Source: SpSt-28 sp036824555 (lineage in GTDB: Archaea > Aenigmatarchaeota > Aenigmatarchaeia > CG10238-14 > SpSt-28). Taken from it: a stretch of DNA of 38,839 nt. Below, in pieces: positions 17,680-25,582 of the stretch. The translations under genes and the position numbers were made by a program. The stretch's first letter is position 1, and each line of letters begins with the position of its first letter. The notes under the pieces were generated by a model. It made no database searches and was not told where the DNA came from. It worked only from the letters and a program-made list of their open reading frames with translations. The stretch is taken from the NCBI GenBank assembly GCA_036824555.1, contig DAISZX010000002.1, forward strand, positions 1 through 38,839. Reading direction: 5' to 3'.

Positions 17680-17680
17680 G

Positions 17681-18370
17681 CTAAACCTTCTTCTTCTGCT
17701 TTGGAGAAATACTTCCAACTTTTGCACCAGGTGGGGCATGTCTGCTTACAAACTTAGATGGTCTAGGCCTCTTTCTTTTACCTCCCCATGGATGGTCTAC
17801 AGGGTTCATTACTACTGCTGCAGTTCTAGGAAATAGTTTTCCTCTTGCATGAAGTGCTATGTACTTTTTACCAGCTTTTACCCAAGGTTTCTCCGTTCTT
17901 CCAGAATTAGAAGGAATCCCTATAGTAGCTCTGCATCTTGCATCCAAGGTTTTTTGCTTTCCAGAAGAAAATTGAATTGTAACTTTATTCTCGCTTTTTC
18001 CAACGACTATAGCAAAGCTCCCAGCAGCTCTGCAGTATTTTGGACCGGAGCCTGGATAACTTTCAATTCCAAATATTTTCGTTCCCTCTGGTATTTTTCC
18101 TAGCTCAACAACGTTCCCATTCGCTATTTCTCCATCGTATTTTATCACTTGACCTACATACGCACCTTCTGGAGCTATTTGCAAAATTTCTCTACCACCG
18201 ATTTTTACCAACATAACAAGAGCTGATCTTCCAGGATCATGTAAGATATCCTTAACTATTCCCTCTCCAGTGCCATCGTAATATTCAACTTTTCCTAAGT
18301 ATCGATGAGAAGGAGCTCTATATCTAGGTCCACCCTTTCCTCTAGCTCTAGCGATTATACGCTTTCCCAT
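17681..18370 (-). CDS. rpl2: 50S ribosomal protein L2 (uL2)
   Basis: 229 residues. It lies near the peptidyl transferase centre and bridges the subunits. Recognisable archaeal uL2 stretches are RARGKGGPRYRAPSHRY near the start, IHD-type VKDILHDPGRSALVM, and the C-terminal VVMNPVDHPWGGKRKRPRP containing the conserved His important for peptide transfer. A GGTGGG ribosome-binding site precedes the ATG, and a 9-bp spacer separates it from rpl23. It is the last gene of the L3-L4-L23-L2 run; S19, which normally follows, is absent and a convergent gene begins. Confidence 0.97.
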   Translation of the reverse strand: MGKRIIARARGKGGPRYRAPSHRYLGKVEYYDGTGEGIVKDILHDPGRSALVMLVKIGGREILQIAPEGAYVGQVIKYDGEIANGNVVELGKIPEGTKIFGIESYPGSGPKYCRAAGSFAIVVGKSENKVTIQFSSGKQKTLDARCRATIGIPSNSGRTEKPWVKAGKKYIALHARGKLFPRTAAVVMNPVDHPWGGKRKRPRPSKFVSRHAPPGAKVGSISPKQKKKV

Positions 18371-18379
18371 TTTCCCACC

Positions 18380-18640
18380 CTATAGTATACCCAATTTAAC
18401 AGCCACATCACTCGCTTTGAAATCTTTTCTCAATTTTATATAAGCCTTTTTCCTACCATCTTTAGTTATCAAGGTGTTTATCTTTTCAACTTTTACCCCA
18501 AAAAGCTTTTCAAAAGCCTCCTTTATTTCCTTTTTGTTCGCTTTTCTATCCACTATAAAAACTATTTTATTTTCTCTCTCTATCATTCCAACCGTTTTTT
18601 CAGTTACCAAAGGATATAGTAGTACTTTAAACGGATCCAT
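18380..18640 (-). CDS. rpl23: 50S ribosomal protein L23 (uL23)
   Basis: 86 residues. It sits at the exit tunnel and docks SRP and chaperones. The text LVTEKTVGMIERENKIVFIV and FEKLFGVKVEKINTLIT is the standard uL23 fold. A GTG at 18649 is in frame, but it is part of a GGGTG ribosome-binding site spaced correctly for ATG at 18640, so the later start is taken. The start overlaps the end of rpl4 by 14 bp, giving translational coupling. Confidence 0.94.
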   Translation of the reverse strand: MDPFKVLLYPLVTEKTVGMIERENKIVFIVDRKANKKEIKEAFEKLFGVKVEKINTLITKDGRKKAYIKLRKDFKASDVAVKLGIL

Positions 18641-19433
18641 ATTTTTCACCCAGTTTCAATATTGCGGATTTTGTAAAAATGGTTAATCTGCCTGGTTTTC
18701 CACCAGGAGCCAATTGATGAACTGATAAATCTTTAACATTCACCACTTCGCATCCGGGAATGTTCCTAACAGCCTTGCTTATTCCTCTATCTTCGCTAAT
18801 CACGAATAAAATCCCAGTCTTTCTCTTGTATCTTCTTCCCCTCATTTTGCCTTTACCAGCTCTAATCTTTTTCTTCTTAATTCTCTCTAACTCCTCTTCC
18901 AACCCAATTTTTTTCAAAAATTCCAAAATTTCTTTACTTTTTTTAACTTCTTCAATCCTATCATCAACGACTATCGGCAACTCTTTAACTCCATCAATTT
19001 TATGTCCTCTGGCCTTTACAAATTCTTTAAGAGAAGTTGCTGCTATTGCCGAAATTATTGCTTTTATCCTTTCTTTTTTATTTATTTTTTGGTACCAATC
19101 TTTTTCTGGCACGGGAGGATGAGCAGGGCGTCCTCCTCTTGTCTGCGGAGCAATTCTCGCTCTCCAAAACATGAAAGGGACAGTATTGCCGTGTAATCTT
19201 TGATGTCTTGCTATTTCTCTATTCATCATCGTATACCTAGATCGCCTTCTACCATGGTAATGAGCAGATGTTCTTAAGCCAGAGAGCTCATTTGGACCAT
19301 AAGGTTGTCTTTTATGGCTTTGAATAGCCAAGAATGCCCTCAATATCAAATCTTCTCTTACCGGTTGTTTGAATACTTTAGGGAGTTCAATTCTTTCTAC
19401 TTCCTTTCCGTCAATTCCCAAAACGCTCACCAT
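18627..19433 (-). CDS. rpl4: 50S ribosomal protein L4 (uL4)
   Basis: 268 residues. uL4 reaches into the exit tunnel with an extended basic loop, seen here as PYGPNELSGLRTSAHYHGRR and FMFWRARIAPQTRGGRPAH. The C-terminal domain includes KKKIRAGKGKMRGRRYKRKT and LSVHQLAPGGKPGRLTIFTK. A TTG at 19442 is in frame, but ATG at 19433 gives the archaeal N-terminus MVSVLGIDGKEV and follows the rpl3 stop by one base, so it is preferred. It overlaps rpl23 by 14 bp. Confidence 0.95.
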   Translation of the reverse strand: MVSVLGIDGKEVERIELPKVFKQPVREDLILRAFLAIQSHKRQPYGPNELSGLRTSAHYHGRRRSRYTMMNREIARHQRLHGNTVPFMFWRARIAPQTRGGRPAHPPVPEKDWYQKINKKERIKAIISAIAATSLKEFVKARGHKIDGVKELPIVVDDRIEEVKKSKEILEFLKKIGLEEELERIKKKKIRAGKGKMRGRRYKRKTGILFVISEDRGISKAVRNIPGCEVVNVKDLSVHQLAPGGKPGRLTIFTKSAILKLGEKYGSV

Positions 19434-19434
19434 C

Positions 19435-20412
19435 TTAACCAACCTCTATCCTTTTTATATCGTATGGCATCATTGGTGGTTCCTTTGCCCTTATAGCTTT
19501 TCTTATCATTACCAGCCTCTTTTTGCTTCCAGGAACCGAACCCTCTATTAGTAAGAAATTCGATTTTATAATTCCATATCTATTAAAGCCTCCTTTAGGA
19601 TTTATTTCATTTCCCTCACCAAACTTCAAAATTCTTTTGTTGAGCTCAGTTCTAGTTTGAAATCCCATTTGGCCTGCCATCGGAACAGTCCATCTAACTT
19701 TTCCAGGCCTTTCTTGTCCCAGGCTTCCCACATGCCTTCTCTTCTCTTTAGCTTTTCTGCCTTGAATCTTAACACCAAATCTTTTAACAGGGCCTTGTGT
19801 TCCCTTACCTTTTGTAACAGCTATAACATCTACGAGCTCTCCTACCTTAAAAATTTCATTAGCCGAAATCTCTTTTCCAAGTAAACCTAAGGCAGCTTCG
19901 ACTTTCTCCATAGCATTTTTTCCACCAATCTCTATTTCAAATAGTTCAGGCCTTTTCTTACCAATTCCACTTTTTCTTGGTTGCGTAGCTACTATTATCC
20001 TAACGTTAGAAATCTTTTCACCCATTTTTTTAATTTCCTCTATTTTTTGTTCAGAGTAGTTTGACTTAATCTTTACCTTTCTTTCTAAATCTTTAGGAAG
20101 CTCCTTTGCGTATATTTCCGTTATCGCTTTTATTCCTCTTTTAGTCTTTTCGTAAAATCTAATTCCAATTACCTTAAGCGGGGGCGTCTCTAATATTGTT
20201 ACGGGTATGGAGATTTGAAGTCCATAAGTTGGAGAATTTTTTCGATTGTCCAAAGCTATAACATGACCCATGCCAACTTTGTATCCAGCAAACGCAAGCG
20301 GAATTGGTTTATCGATAAATGGATAGGTATCTATATTTGGATAAATTCTAGCAGCCCTCTTTCTAGGATAAAACGCTAAACTTCCTTCCCTCGGTTTTTT
20401 TATGTCCGGCAC
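19435..20412 (-). CDS. rpl3: 50S ribosomal protein L3 (uL3)
   Basis: 325 residues, first of the L3-L4-L23-L2 cluster. uL3 organises the peptidyl transferase region. The archaeal N-terminus MPDIKKPREGSLAFYPRKRA is clear, and the core has VKRFGVKIQGRKAKEKRRHV with RWTVPMAGQMGFQTRTELNK. The start is GTG, supported by GGTGAT five bases upstream. The divergent HIT-family gene starts 66 bp away. Confidence 0.96.
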   Translation of the reverse strand: MPDIKKPREGSLAFYPRKRAARIYPNIDTYPFIDKPIPLAFAGYKVGMGHVIALDNRKNSPTYGLQISIPVTILETPPLKVIGIRFYEKTKRGIKAITEIYAKELPKDLERKVKIKSNYSEQKIEEIKKMGEKISNVRIIVATQPRKSGIGKKRPELFEIEIGGKNAMEKVEAALGLLGKEISANEIFKVGELVDVIAVTKGKGTQGPVKRFGVKIQGRKAKEKRRHVGSLGQERPGKVRWTVPMAGQMGFQTRTELNKRILKFGEGNEINPKGGFNRYGIIKSNFLLIEGSVPGSKKRLVMIRKAIRAKEPPMMPYDIKRIEVG

Positions 20413-20478
20413 AAAATCACCTATAGCTCTTCTTACGCTTCTTCTTTTTAAATTTAATGGTTAAACTTAAATAGTATC

Positions 20479-20967
20479 ATGGAATGCATTTTTTGTAAGA
20501 TAGCTAAAAAGGAGTTAGAAAGCGAAATTGTTTATGAAGATGAAAACTTTCTGGCTTTTTTGGATATTCATCCGAGAAGTAGGGGAATGACTTTAGTCAT
20601 TCCAAAAAGACATGTTAAAAATTTAGGGGAAAATGAAGAAATCTCTAAAAGATTGTTTTTAGTAACAATAAAAGTTGCTGAAGCAATAAAAAAAGGACTT
20701 TCGCCAATAGCTATTAGCATAGCCTATCTTCCATCTCAAATAGAGCACTTACATTTGAGGATTTATCCATACTTTGAAAATGAAATTCCTTTGATAGAAA
20801 ATAAACCTATTGAAATAAGTGTCGAGGAACTAAAGAGAGTTGGTGAGGAAATTAGAAAGCATATTGTTTTAGAGAGTCTGGAAGAATTTAAAGTTGAAGA
20901 AAATAAGGAAAAAGTTAAAAATGGAGAGGAAGCGTTTTGGGCTAAGAGAGATTGGATGATAGCATGA
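20479..20967 (+). CDS. HIT-family protein with altered histidine triad
   Basis: 162 residues. HIT proteins hydrolyse or transfer nucleotide phosphoramidates and dinucleotides. The N-terminal zinc motif CIFCKIA (Cys3, Cys6) and the core LDIHPRSRGMTLVIPKRHV are family-typical. The triad H-x-H-x-H-xx reads H90-L-H92-L-R94-I-Y: the central nucleophile His92 is kept but the third His is Arg. The His of the usual GHTLVIP motif is Met37. A charged C-terminal extension (about 110-162) goes beyond the core. The ATG lies about 25 nt after an A/T-rich TTTAAATTTAA element, so the mRNA is probably leaderless. Confidence 0.82.
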   Translation: MECIFCKIAKKELESEIVYEDENFLAFLDIHPRSRGMTLVIPKRHVKNLGENEEISKRLFLVTIKVAEAIKKGLSPIAISIAYLPSQIEHLHLRIYPYFENEIPLIENKPIEISVEELKRVGEEIRKHIVLESLEEFKVEENKEKVKNGEEAFWAKRDWMIA

Positions 20968-21012
20968 GTCAGATTTTTATCGAATGTTGCAAAAAATTTA
21001 AGTGGTGATGAT

Positions 21013-21129
21013 ATGGCGAAGGAAAAGCTTCCAGAGCCTGAAGGAACTTGTCCGTATTGTGGAAGTGTATTGTATACTGGTTTAGCAAAGCATGTTTTAA
21101 TATGTAGACTTCAGAAAACTACTCGCTAA
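21013..21129 (+). CDS. 38-residue C2HC zinc-finger protein
   Basis: This short ORF starts at ATG 21013, with a near-perfect GGTGATG ribosome-binding site at 21004-21010, strong evidence that it is translated. The protein has CPYC, ten residues, His, three residues, Cys (CPYCGSVLYTGLAKHVLIC), a single zinc finger with a basic tail. It could bind nucleic acid or a protein partner. It follows the HIT gene by 45 bp and overlaps the 3' end of the convergent PCNA gene by 11 bp. Confidence 0.72.
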   Translation: MAKEKLPEPEGTCPYCGSVLYTGLAKHVLICRLQKTTR

Positions 21130-21862
21130 CTCGAGGAGCAACAACCATTGAAATTCTTGCCTTCCCTTCATACTTGAAGTCAATCCTCATTGGATAATCT
21201 TGAGCAAACTTAAGAGTTACTTCATCCGATATCTTAGCAGCTTTCAGTATTTTTTCGAGATATTCTAGCGGATATTTTGCTTTACTTTCTTCCTGAACAT
21301 GAAGGTCTATTAAGCCCTCATCCCCAACTCTTAGCTCCAACTCGGTTTGACTAACATCCCCTTCTGCACTTATTCTAAAATATTCCTTAGTTGCATGGAA
21401 AGTTATGGCATCGGTTATAACGCTCGCATCTTTAATAGCATCTTCCAATACTTCTGGCCTTAAAGCTACCGTGGCTTTAAATTCCAGTTGTTCTATAGGA
21501 GGAATTTCCTCTCTAGTTATTTGAAGCAATGGAACTGTGAATCTTCTTTTGGTCCCGTTGTATATAGTAAGAATTAATCTATTTTCAAACAACTCTAAAC
21601 CTATTTTATCAGATCCTCTAGCTCTTTTTAGTAGAGAGAGAAAGTTTGTCATATTTAATCCAATTTCTTTTTCCTCTTCTACCTCATATTCTTCGAATGC
21701 ATCTTTGGAAATCGAAAGGTCTATAACAGCAACCATTGCCCTATCTGCAGCCGTCAAGCTAATTCCTTCTTTGCCAAATCTAAAAATTCCCTCATCGATT
21801 ATTTCAGCAGCTGTTGCAACACTCGTTATTAGAACTTCTGGCTCACTAATTATTGCTTTCAT
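21119..21862 (-). CDS. pcn: Sliding clamp PCNA
   Basis: 247 residues, the usual clamp length. It encircles DNA and tethers polymerases, ligase and FEN1. Two similar clamp domains are visible, with domain 1 containing GISLTAADRAMVAVIDLSIS and domain 2 containing ITFHATKEYFRISAEGD, and the C-terminus ending DYPMRIDFKYEGKARISMVV. A single copy implies a homotrimer if no paralogue lies elsewhere. A ribosome-binding site GGTGATG stands five bases before the ATG. A small OB-fold gene lies 18 bp upstream on the same strand. Confidence 0.96.
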   Translation of the reverse strand: MKAIISEPEVLITSVATAAEIIDEGIFRFGKEGISLTAADRAMVAVIDLSISKDAFEEYEVEEEKEIGLNMTNFLSLLKRARGSDKIGLELFENRLILTIYNGTKRRFTVPLLQITREEIPPIEQLEFKATVALRPEVLEDAIKDASVITDAITFHATKEYFRISAEGDVSQTELELRVGDEGLIDLHVQEESKAKYPLEYLEKILKAAKISDEVTLKFAQDYPMRIDFKYEGKARISMVVAPRVSE

Positions 21863-21880
21863 TGCATCACCATATTAAAG

Positions 21881-22165
21881 TTATAGGAGTCTTAAATATA
21901 AACTTTCTACCCTTTTCCACAAATCCCAATCTAATCCTTCCATTTTTTGAACGAAGTCAGCAAAGATTTCATCTCCAACTCTACTACAAAACACTCTTAC
22001 TAAACTTCCTTTTTCAACAATGAAATTGCTACTTATTTTTATGTCACCTGTTTCATCAGAAAGTATAAAAAATCCATTTCCAACATCTTTTACTTTTCCC
22101 AACAAGCAAAACCTTATATCTTCATCTTCTATGGTTTTTACTTTTCTAGGCCTATAAAACTCCAT
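21881..22165 (-). CDS. Small OB-fold protein, possibly ssDNA-binding
   Basis: About 94 residues. The pattern FCLLGKVKDVGNGFFILSDETGDIKIS followed by GSLVRVFCSRVGDEIFADFV is that of an OB fold like RPA-type ssDNA-binding domains. Co-transcription with PCNA favours a replication role, which is inference. A TTG at 22183 would add six residues; ATG at 22165 is preferred, because it lies 25 nt from the centre of the palindromic TATA element at 22183-22197, as expected for a leaderless mRNA. The divergent thermosome gene uses the other side of the same element. Confidence 0.7.
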   Translation of the reverse strand: MEFYRPRKVKTIEDEDIRFCLLGKVKDVGNGFFILSDETGDIKISSNFIVEKGSLVRVFCSRVGDEIFADFVQKMEGLDWDLWKRVESLYLRLL

Positions 22166-22182
22166 TTTGGTGATTGTAACCA

Positions 22183-22197
22183 AAACTTTTAAAGTTT
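22183..22197. promoter_or_regulatory. Palindromic bidirectional TATA element (OB-fold / thermosome)
   Basis: A 15-base near-palindrome, AAACTTTTAAAGTTT, between divergent genes. Its centre is 25 nt from the OB-fold ATG, giving a leaderless mRNA on the minus strand, and 76 nt from the thermosome ATG, leaving room for a leader of about 50 nt containing a ribosome-binding site on the plus strand. A second A/T box, ACATATATAAAAG (22244-22258), lies too close to the thermosome start to be its main TATA box. Confidence 0.5.
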
Positions 22198-22265
22198 AAT
22201 TTGGCATAATAATAATAGTGTTGGGTTCTTATTAGAATCAACAACATATATAAAAGGGTGATGTA

Positions 22266-23921
22266 ATGCCACAACAAGCTTACCTGGCTCAAATAGGCGG
22301 ACAACCTGTATTGATATTGCCAGAGGGCACTCTAAGATCTACAGGCAAGGACGCTCAAAAAGCTAATATTGCTGCAGCAAAGGCAGTAGCAGATATAGTT
22401 AGAACTACACTAGGGCCAAAAGGAATGGACAAAATGCTTGTTGATTCAATTGGTGACATAACAATAACAAACGATGGAGTAACGATTCTAGAAGAAATGG
22501 AAGTGGAACATCCAGCAGCGAAAATGATGGTAGAAGTTGCTAAGACGCAGAATGAGGAAGTAGGCGATGGAACAACAACTGCTGTAATTCTTGCTGGAGA
22601 ATTATTAAAGAGGGCAGAGACGCTTCTAGACCAGGAAATACATCCAACAGTTATAGTAAAGGGATATCAGCTAGCAAAAGAAGAGGCTCTAAAGGTTTTA
22701 GAAGAGCTAGCAATTCCAATTAAAATCGAAGATACAGAAACTTTGAGAAAGATAGTTATTACTTCAATGTCTGGTAAGTCTGGAAGAGAAGCTGCTCCAA
22801 AAATTGCAGATTTGCTTATAGAAGCTGTTAGAACTGTGGCTGAAGTTAAGGATGGAAAAATAAAGATCGATAAAGATAATATTAAGAGGGTTAAAAAGCA
22901 CGGTGCTTCTGTAGATGAAACTCAATTGGTTAAAGGGGTTATAGTAGATAAAGAGATAGTTCATCCACAAATGCCAAAAACCGTAAAAGGAGCTAAAATT
23001 GCTTTGTTAGATTGTCCACTTGAAATAGAAAAAACAGAGACGGATGCACAAATAAGAATCACTTCACCAGAGCAACTTCAGGCTTTCTTAGAGCAGGAGC
23101 AAAAAATGTTGAAGGAGATGGTGAATAAAATTGCTTCAGTGGGAGCAAATGTAGTATTTTGTGAAAAGGGTATAGATGATTTGGCTCAACACTATTTGGC
23201 AAAGAAAGGAATAGCTGCCTGCAGAAGAATAAAAAGGTCTGATTTAGAAGCTCTAGCTAAAGCAACTGGAGCAAGAATAGTTAGTAATTTAGAAGATTTG
23301 ACAGAAAAAGATCTCGGTTATGCAGATTTAGTTGAGGAAAGGAAAGTTGCAGGAGAATCTATGACTTTTGTAATTGGATGCAAGAATCCAAAGTCGGTAA
23401 CTATTTTTGTTAGAGGAACTACAGAACATGTTGTAGATGAAATTGATAGAAATGTGGAGGATGGAATAGGAGCTTTAATATCTGCACTAGAAAGCGGTAA
23501 GATAGTACCTGGTGCTGGTGCTATAGAAGCTGAGCTAGCAAAGAGGTTAAGGGAGTTTGCCGAAAGATTTTCTGGAAGAGAACAACTAGCTATTCAAGAG
23601 TTTGCCAACGCGCTAGAAATTATTCCAAGAACATTGGCAGAGAATGGTGGTTTAGATCCGATAGATATTCTAGTAGAGCTAAGAGCGGCTCATGAGCATG
23701 GAAAAATCTCAGCTGGCATAGATGTATTTTCTGGAAAGATTGTAGATGCATTAGAGGCAGGAATCATCGAACCGCTAAAGGTTAAGTCTCAAGCCTTAAA
23801 AAGTGCTGCAGAGGCTGCAGAAATGATATTAAGGATAGATGATGTTATAGCTGCAAGTAGATTGGGAAAGGAGGAGAAAGAAAAGGGTAAGAAGTCAGAG
23901 GCACCAAGTGAAGAGTATTAA
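22266..23921 (+). CDS. thsA: Thermosome subunit (group II chaperonin)
   Basis: 551 residues. It assembles into double rings that fold proteins with ATP. The nucleotide site is complete: DIVRTTLGPKGMDKMLVD, ITNDGVTIL, VGDGTTTAVILAG, and PGAGAIEAELAKRL late in the chain. The apical domain lies around residues 215-370. The C-terminus ends in a Lys/Glu/Ser-rich tail (KKSEAPSEEY) without the Gly-Met repeats found in some subunits. A strong GGTGATG ribosome-binding site lies 3 nt before the ATG. Only one subunit gene is seen in the window. A poly-T terminator follows. Confidence 0.95.
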   Translation: MPQQAYLAQIGGQPVLILPEGTLRSTGKDAQKANIAAAKAVADIVRTTLGPKGMDKMLVDSIGDITITNDGVTILEEMEVEHPAAKMMVEVAKTQNEEVGDGTTTAVILAGELLKRAETLLDQEIHPTVIVKGYQLAKEEALKVLEELAIPIKIEDTETLRKIVITSMSGKSGREAAPKIADLLIEAVRTVAEVKDGKIKIDKDNIKRVKKHGASVDETQLVKGVIVDKEIVHPQMPKTVKGAKIALLDCPLEIEKTETDAQIRITSPEQLQAFLEQEQKMLKEMVNKIASVGANVVFCEKGIDDLAQHYLAKKGIAACRRIKRSDLEALAKATGARIVSNLEDLTEKDLGYADLVEERKVAGESMTFVIGCKNPKSVTIFVRGTTEHVVDEIDRNVEDGIGALISALESGKIVPGAGAIEAELAKRLREFAERFSGREQLAIQEFANALEIIPRTLAENGGLDPIDILVELRAAHEHGKISAGIDVFSGKIVDALEAGIIEPLKVKSQALKSAAEAAEMILRIDDVIAASRLGKEEKEKGKKSEAPSEEY

Positions 23922-23932
23922 GCTTAATAGAC

Positions 23933-23953
23933 TTTTTTCTCTTTTTCTTTTTT
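23933..23953 (+). terminator. Poly-T terminator after the thermosome gene
   Basis: Twelve bases after the thermosome stop comes an interrupted T tract (TTTTTTCTCTTTTTCTTTTT), the usual archaeal terminator form. It separates the thermosome from the pilus operon, which has its own A/T-rich promoter (TATTTAAATTC) about 26 nt before its first ATG. Confidence 0.6.
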
Positions 23954-23987
23954 AGAATATTTAAATTCTTAGATTCAATTTAAGTTT

Positions 23988-24473
23988 ATGGAGAGCGAGG
24001 AAAAGGGGAAACAAGAGGAATTTGAGTTAATACCGGTAACACCTTTAAGAAGATTAGAAAAAAGAATAGAAGAGCTTGAGAGAAAAGCTTCTATAAATGA
24101 GAGAGAGTTGTATAGAGAAATAATTCAGATCATAAGAATGAATCAAGAGATCGTTGACGCATTAATAAAAGCTAATGATGCTTTAAGAATAGAGTTATCT
24201 AAGCTTCCTTTAAAATTGGAAGAGTTAACGAAAAAAGTAGAAGAGCTTCTCGAACTTATAAAAATGGCTGGAGAGGAGGAAATAAAACCAACTATAGATA
24301 ACAAACCTCTAATAGAAAAAATAGAAAAACTTACTGAGATAAACAATAAAATTTTGGAAAATAATGAGGCACTGATTTCTTTGCTTGAAGAAATATCTAA
24401 AAAGCTTACAAGACCAATTCCGCCAATGCCACCAAAACCTCCAGTTCCTTCTAAACCGCCATTTAGTCAGTAG
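23988..24473 (+). CDS. Coiled-coil protein opening the pilus operon, unknown
   Basis: 161 residues. Nearly the whole protein is predicted helical and heptad-like: about 18-75 and 78-140 carry regular Leu/Ile spacing (LRRLEKRIEELERKA, LTKKVEELLELIK, LIEKIEKLTEINNKIL). The last 15-20 residues are Pro-rich (PIPPMPPKPPVPSKPPFSQ). No membrane segment is present, so it is cytosolic. It is 8 bp before a pilin-like gene and probably co-transcribed. A scaffold for the secretion ATPase, or an equivalent of archaellum accessory coiled-coil proteins, is conceivable but not supported by motifs. An A/T box 26 nt before the ATG suggests a leaderless mRNA and marks the operon start. Confidence 0.7.
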   Translation: MESEEKGKQEEFELIPVTPLRRLEKRIEELERKASINERELYREIIQIIRMNQEIVDALIKANDALRIELSKLPLKLEELTKKVEELLELIKMAGEEEIKPTIDNKPLIEKIEKLTEINNKILENNEALISLLEEISKKLTRPIPPMPPKPPVPSKPPFSQ

Positions 24474-24481
24474 AAAAAGAG

Positions 24482-25126
24482 GTGGTAAAAATAAAGGCAG
24501 TTTCAGAGATAATTTCAGTAGTTATGATAGTAATCATTTCTATTGGCTTAATTTCAGCTGCTTATATGTATGGAGTGCCATTGCTTCAAAAATCTCAAGA
24601 TAGACCAACGCTCGAAAGGATAATTAGTTTTTTTGACTATCATAATCCCTCTTCCCTTCCTAGAAAAATAGAGTTTGTTGCGAGTACAGGCTCTACAGAA
24701 GTTCTAACGCTTGATGCTCAAGGAATATGGGTAGTAACTCCCTTTGATGAAAATTCTCCTCTAAACAATTCTATCTTATTCTCATTCTTCTCAAGAGTAA
24801 CTAATATCAACACACAACAATTCATTTCTCTTACTCCTGGGGCAAGTTGCCCACCAACGAAAGGGATTGTAGGAAGAGATAGTTATGGCGTTGTTTGTAT
24901 AGCTGGTGCTCCAATTTATGACGGATTTAACATAACTTATGTTATGTATTTAAGAAGTTTGGAGCTTCCTCTAGGCGATAATTTAAAGCAAACTTATTCT
25001 ATCCATTTATTAACTCCAACTGGTGCAAAATTTATAAGTACGGGAAAGACTATCAGAATAAGTAGGGTTGGTATTGAAAAATCAGAAAATCTTATAGTTA
25101 CTAAAGTTAAAATAGAGATATCATGA
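24482..25126 (+). CDS. Type IV pilin-like protein (class III signal)
   Basis: 214 residues. The N-terminus, KIKAVSEIISVVMIVIISIG, has a basic residue, a cleavage site likely after Ala6, Glu at +3 and a long hydrophobic helix, as in archaeal pilins and archaellins processed by a prepilin peptidase. The rest is a beta-rich exported domain with N-x-S/T sequons and a Cys pair (GASCPPTK and VVCIAG). The start is GTG at 24482; no ATG precedes the signal. The 3' end overlaps the next gene by ATGA. It is the best candidate for the major pilin of the operon. Confidence 0.8.
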   Translation: MVKIKAVSEIISVVMIVIISIGLISAAYMYGVPLLQKSQDRPTLERIISFFDYHNPSSLPRKIEFVASTGSTEVLTLDAQGIWVVTPFDENSPLNNSILFSFFSRVTNINTQQFISLTPGASCPPTKGIVGRDSYGVVCIAGAPIYDGFNITYVMYLRSLELPLGDNLKQTYSIHLLTPTGAKFISTGKTIRISRVGIEKSENLIVTKVKIEIS

Positions 25127-25578
25127 AATCACAAACTCAGGTAATACAATTCATATTATTTCTCATTATCTCCATATCCATTTTTTCGCTTATCTCTACC
25201 TATCTATTTTCTTTTTCCCAATCTTCTCAAGACAGATTGCTATCTTACTTTCGAGAGTTAGTTGCTTCATATAGTTCGAGCTTAATAATCAATACCTATA
25301 CAAACTGTAAATATTGTAATTATTCTAAAGTGCTATATGGGCTACCATTTCAAGTTTTTGAGAATTTTCATGAAATAAACGCTTCAAATAATGTTATATA
25401 TGTTAGAAGTGTGCCACTTCAAAAAGGTTTTGCGACGTCTATGCATAACTTGAACCAAACAACTCAATTTATAGGCTTCTTTTCAACAGGCTTCAATCCA
25501 AGCTTTTATGGTCTGAATAAAACATCTATAGCTACAATTTCATTTAATAAAAGCGAAAATAAATTCAAAATAGGGTGA
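25123..25578 (+). CDS. Pilin-like exported protein
   Basis: 151 residues. The N-terminal hydrophobic helix follows a short polar head (MKSQTQVIQFILFLIISISI), a variant class III-like signal without the canonical Glu. The exported part is rich in Ser/Asn, with several N-x-S/T sequons and a CxxC pair (NCKYCNYS) that could form a disulfide. It starts within the upstream pilin stop codon, a sign of translational coupling. It is probably a minor pilin or membrane-anchored accessory of the secretion system. Confidence 0.65.
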   Translation: MKSQTQVIQFILFLIISISIFSLISTYLFSFSQSSQDRLLSYFRELVASYSSSLIINTYTNCKYCNYSKVLYGLPFQVFENFHEINASNNVIYVRSVPLQKGFATSMHNLNQTTQFIGFFSTGFNPSFYGLNKTSIATISFNKSENKFKIG

Positions 25579-25582
25579 GAGA

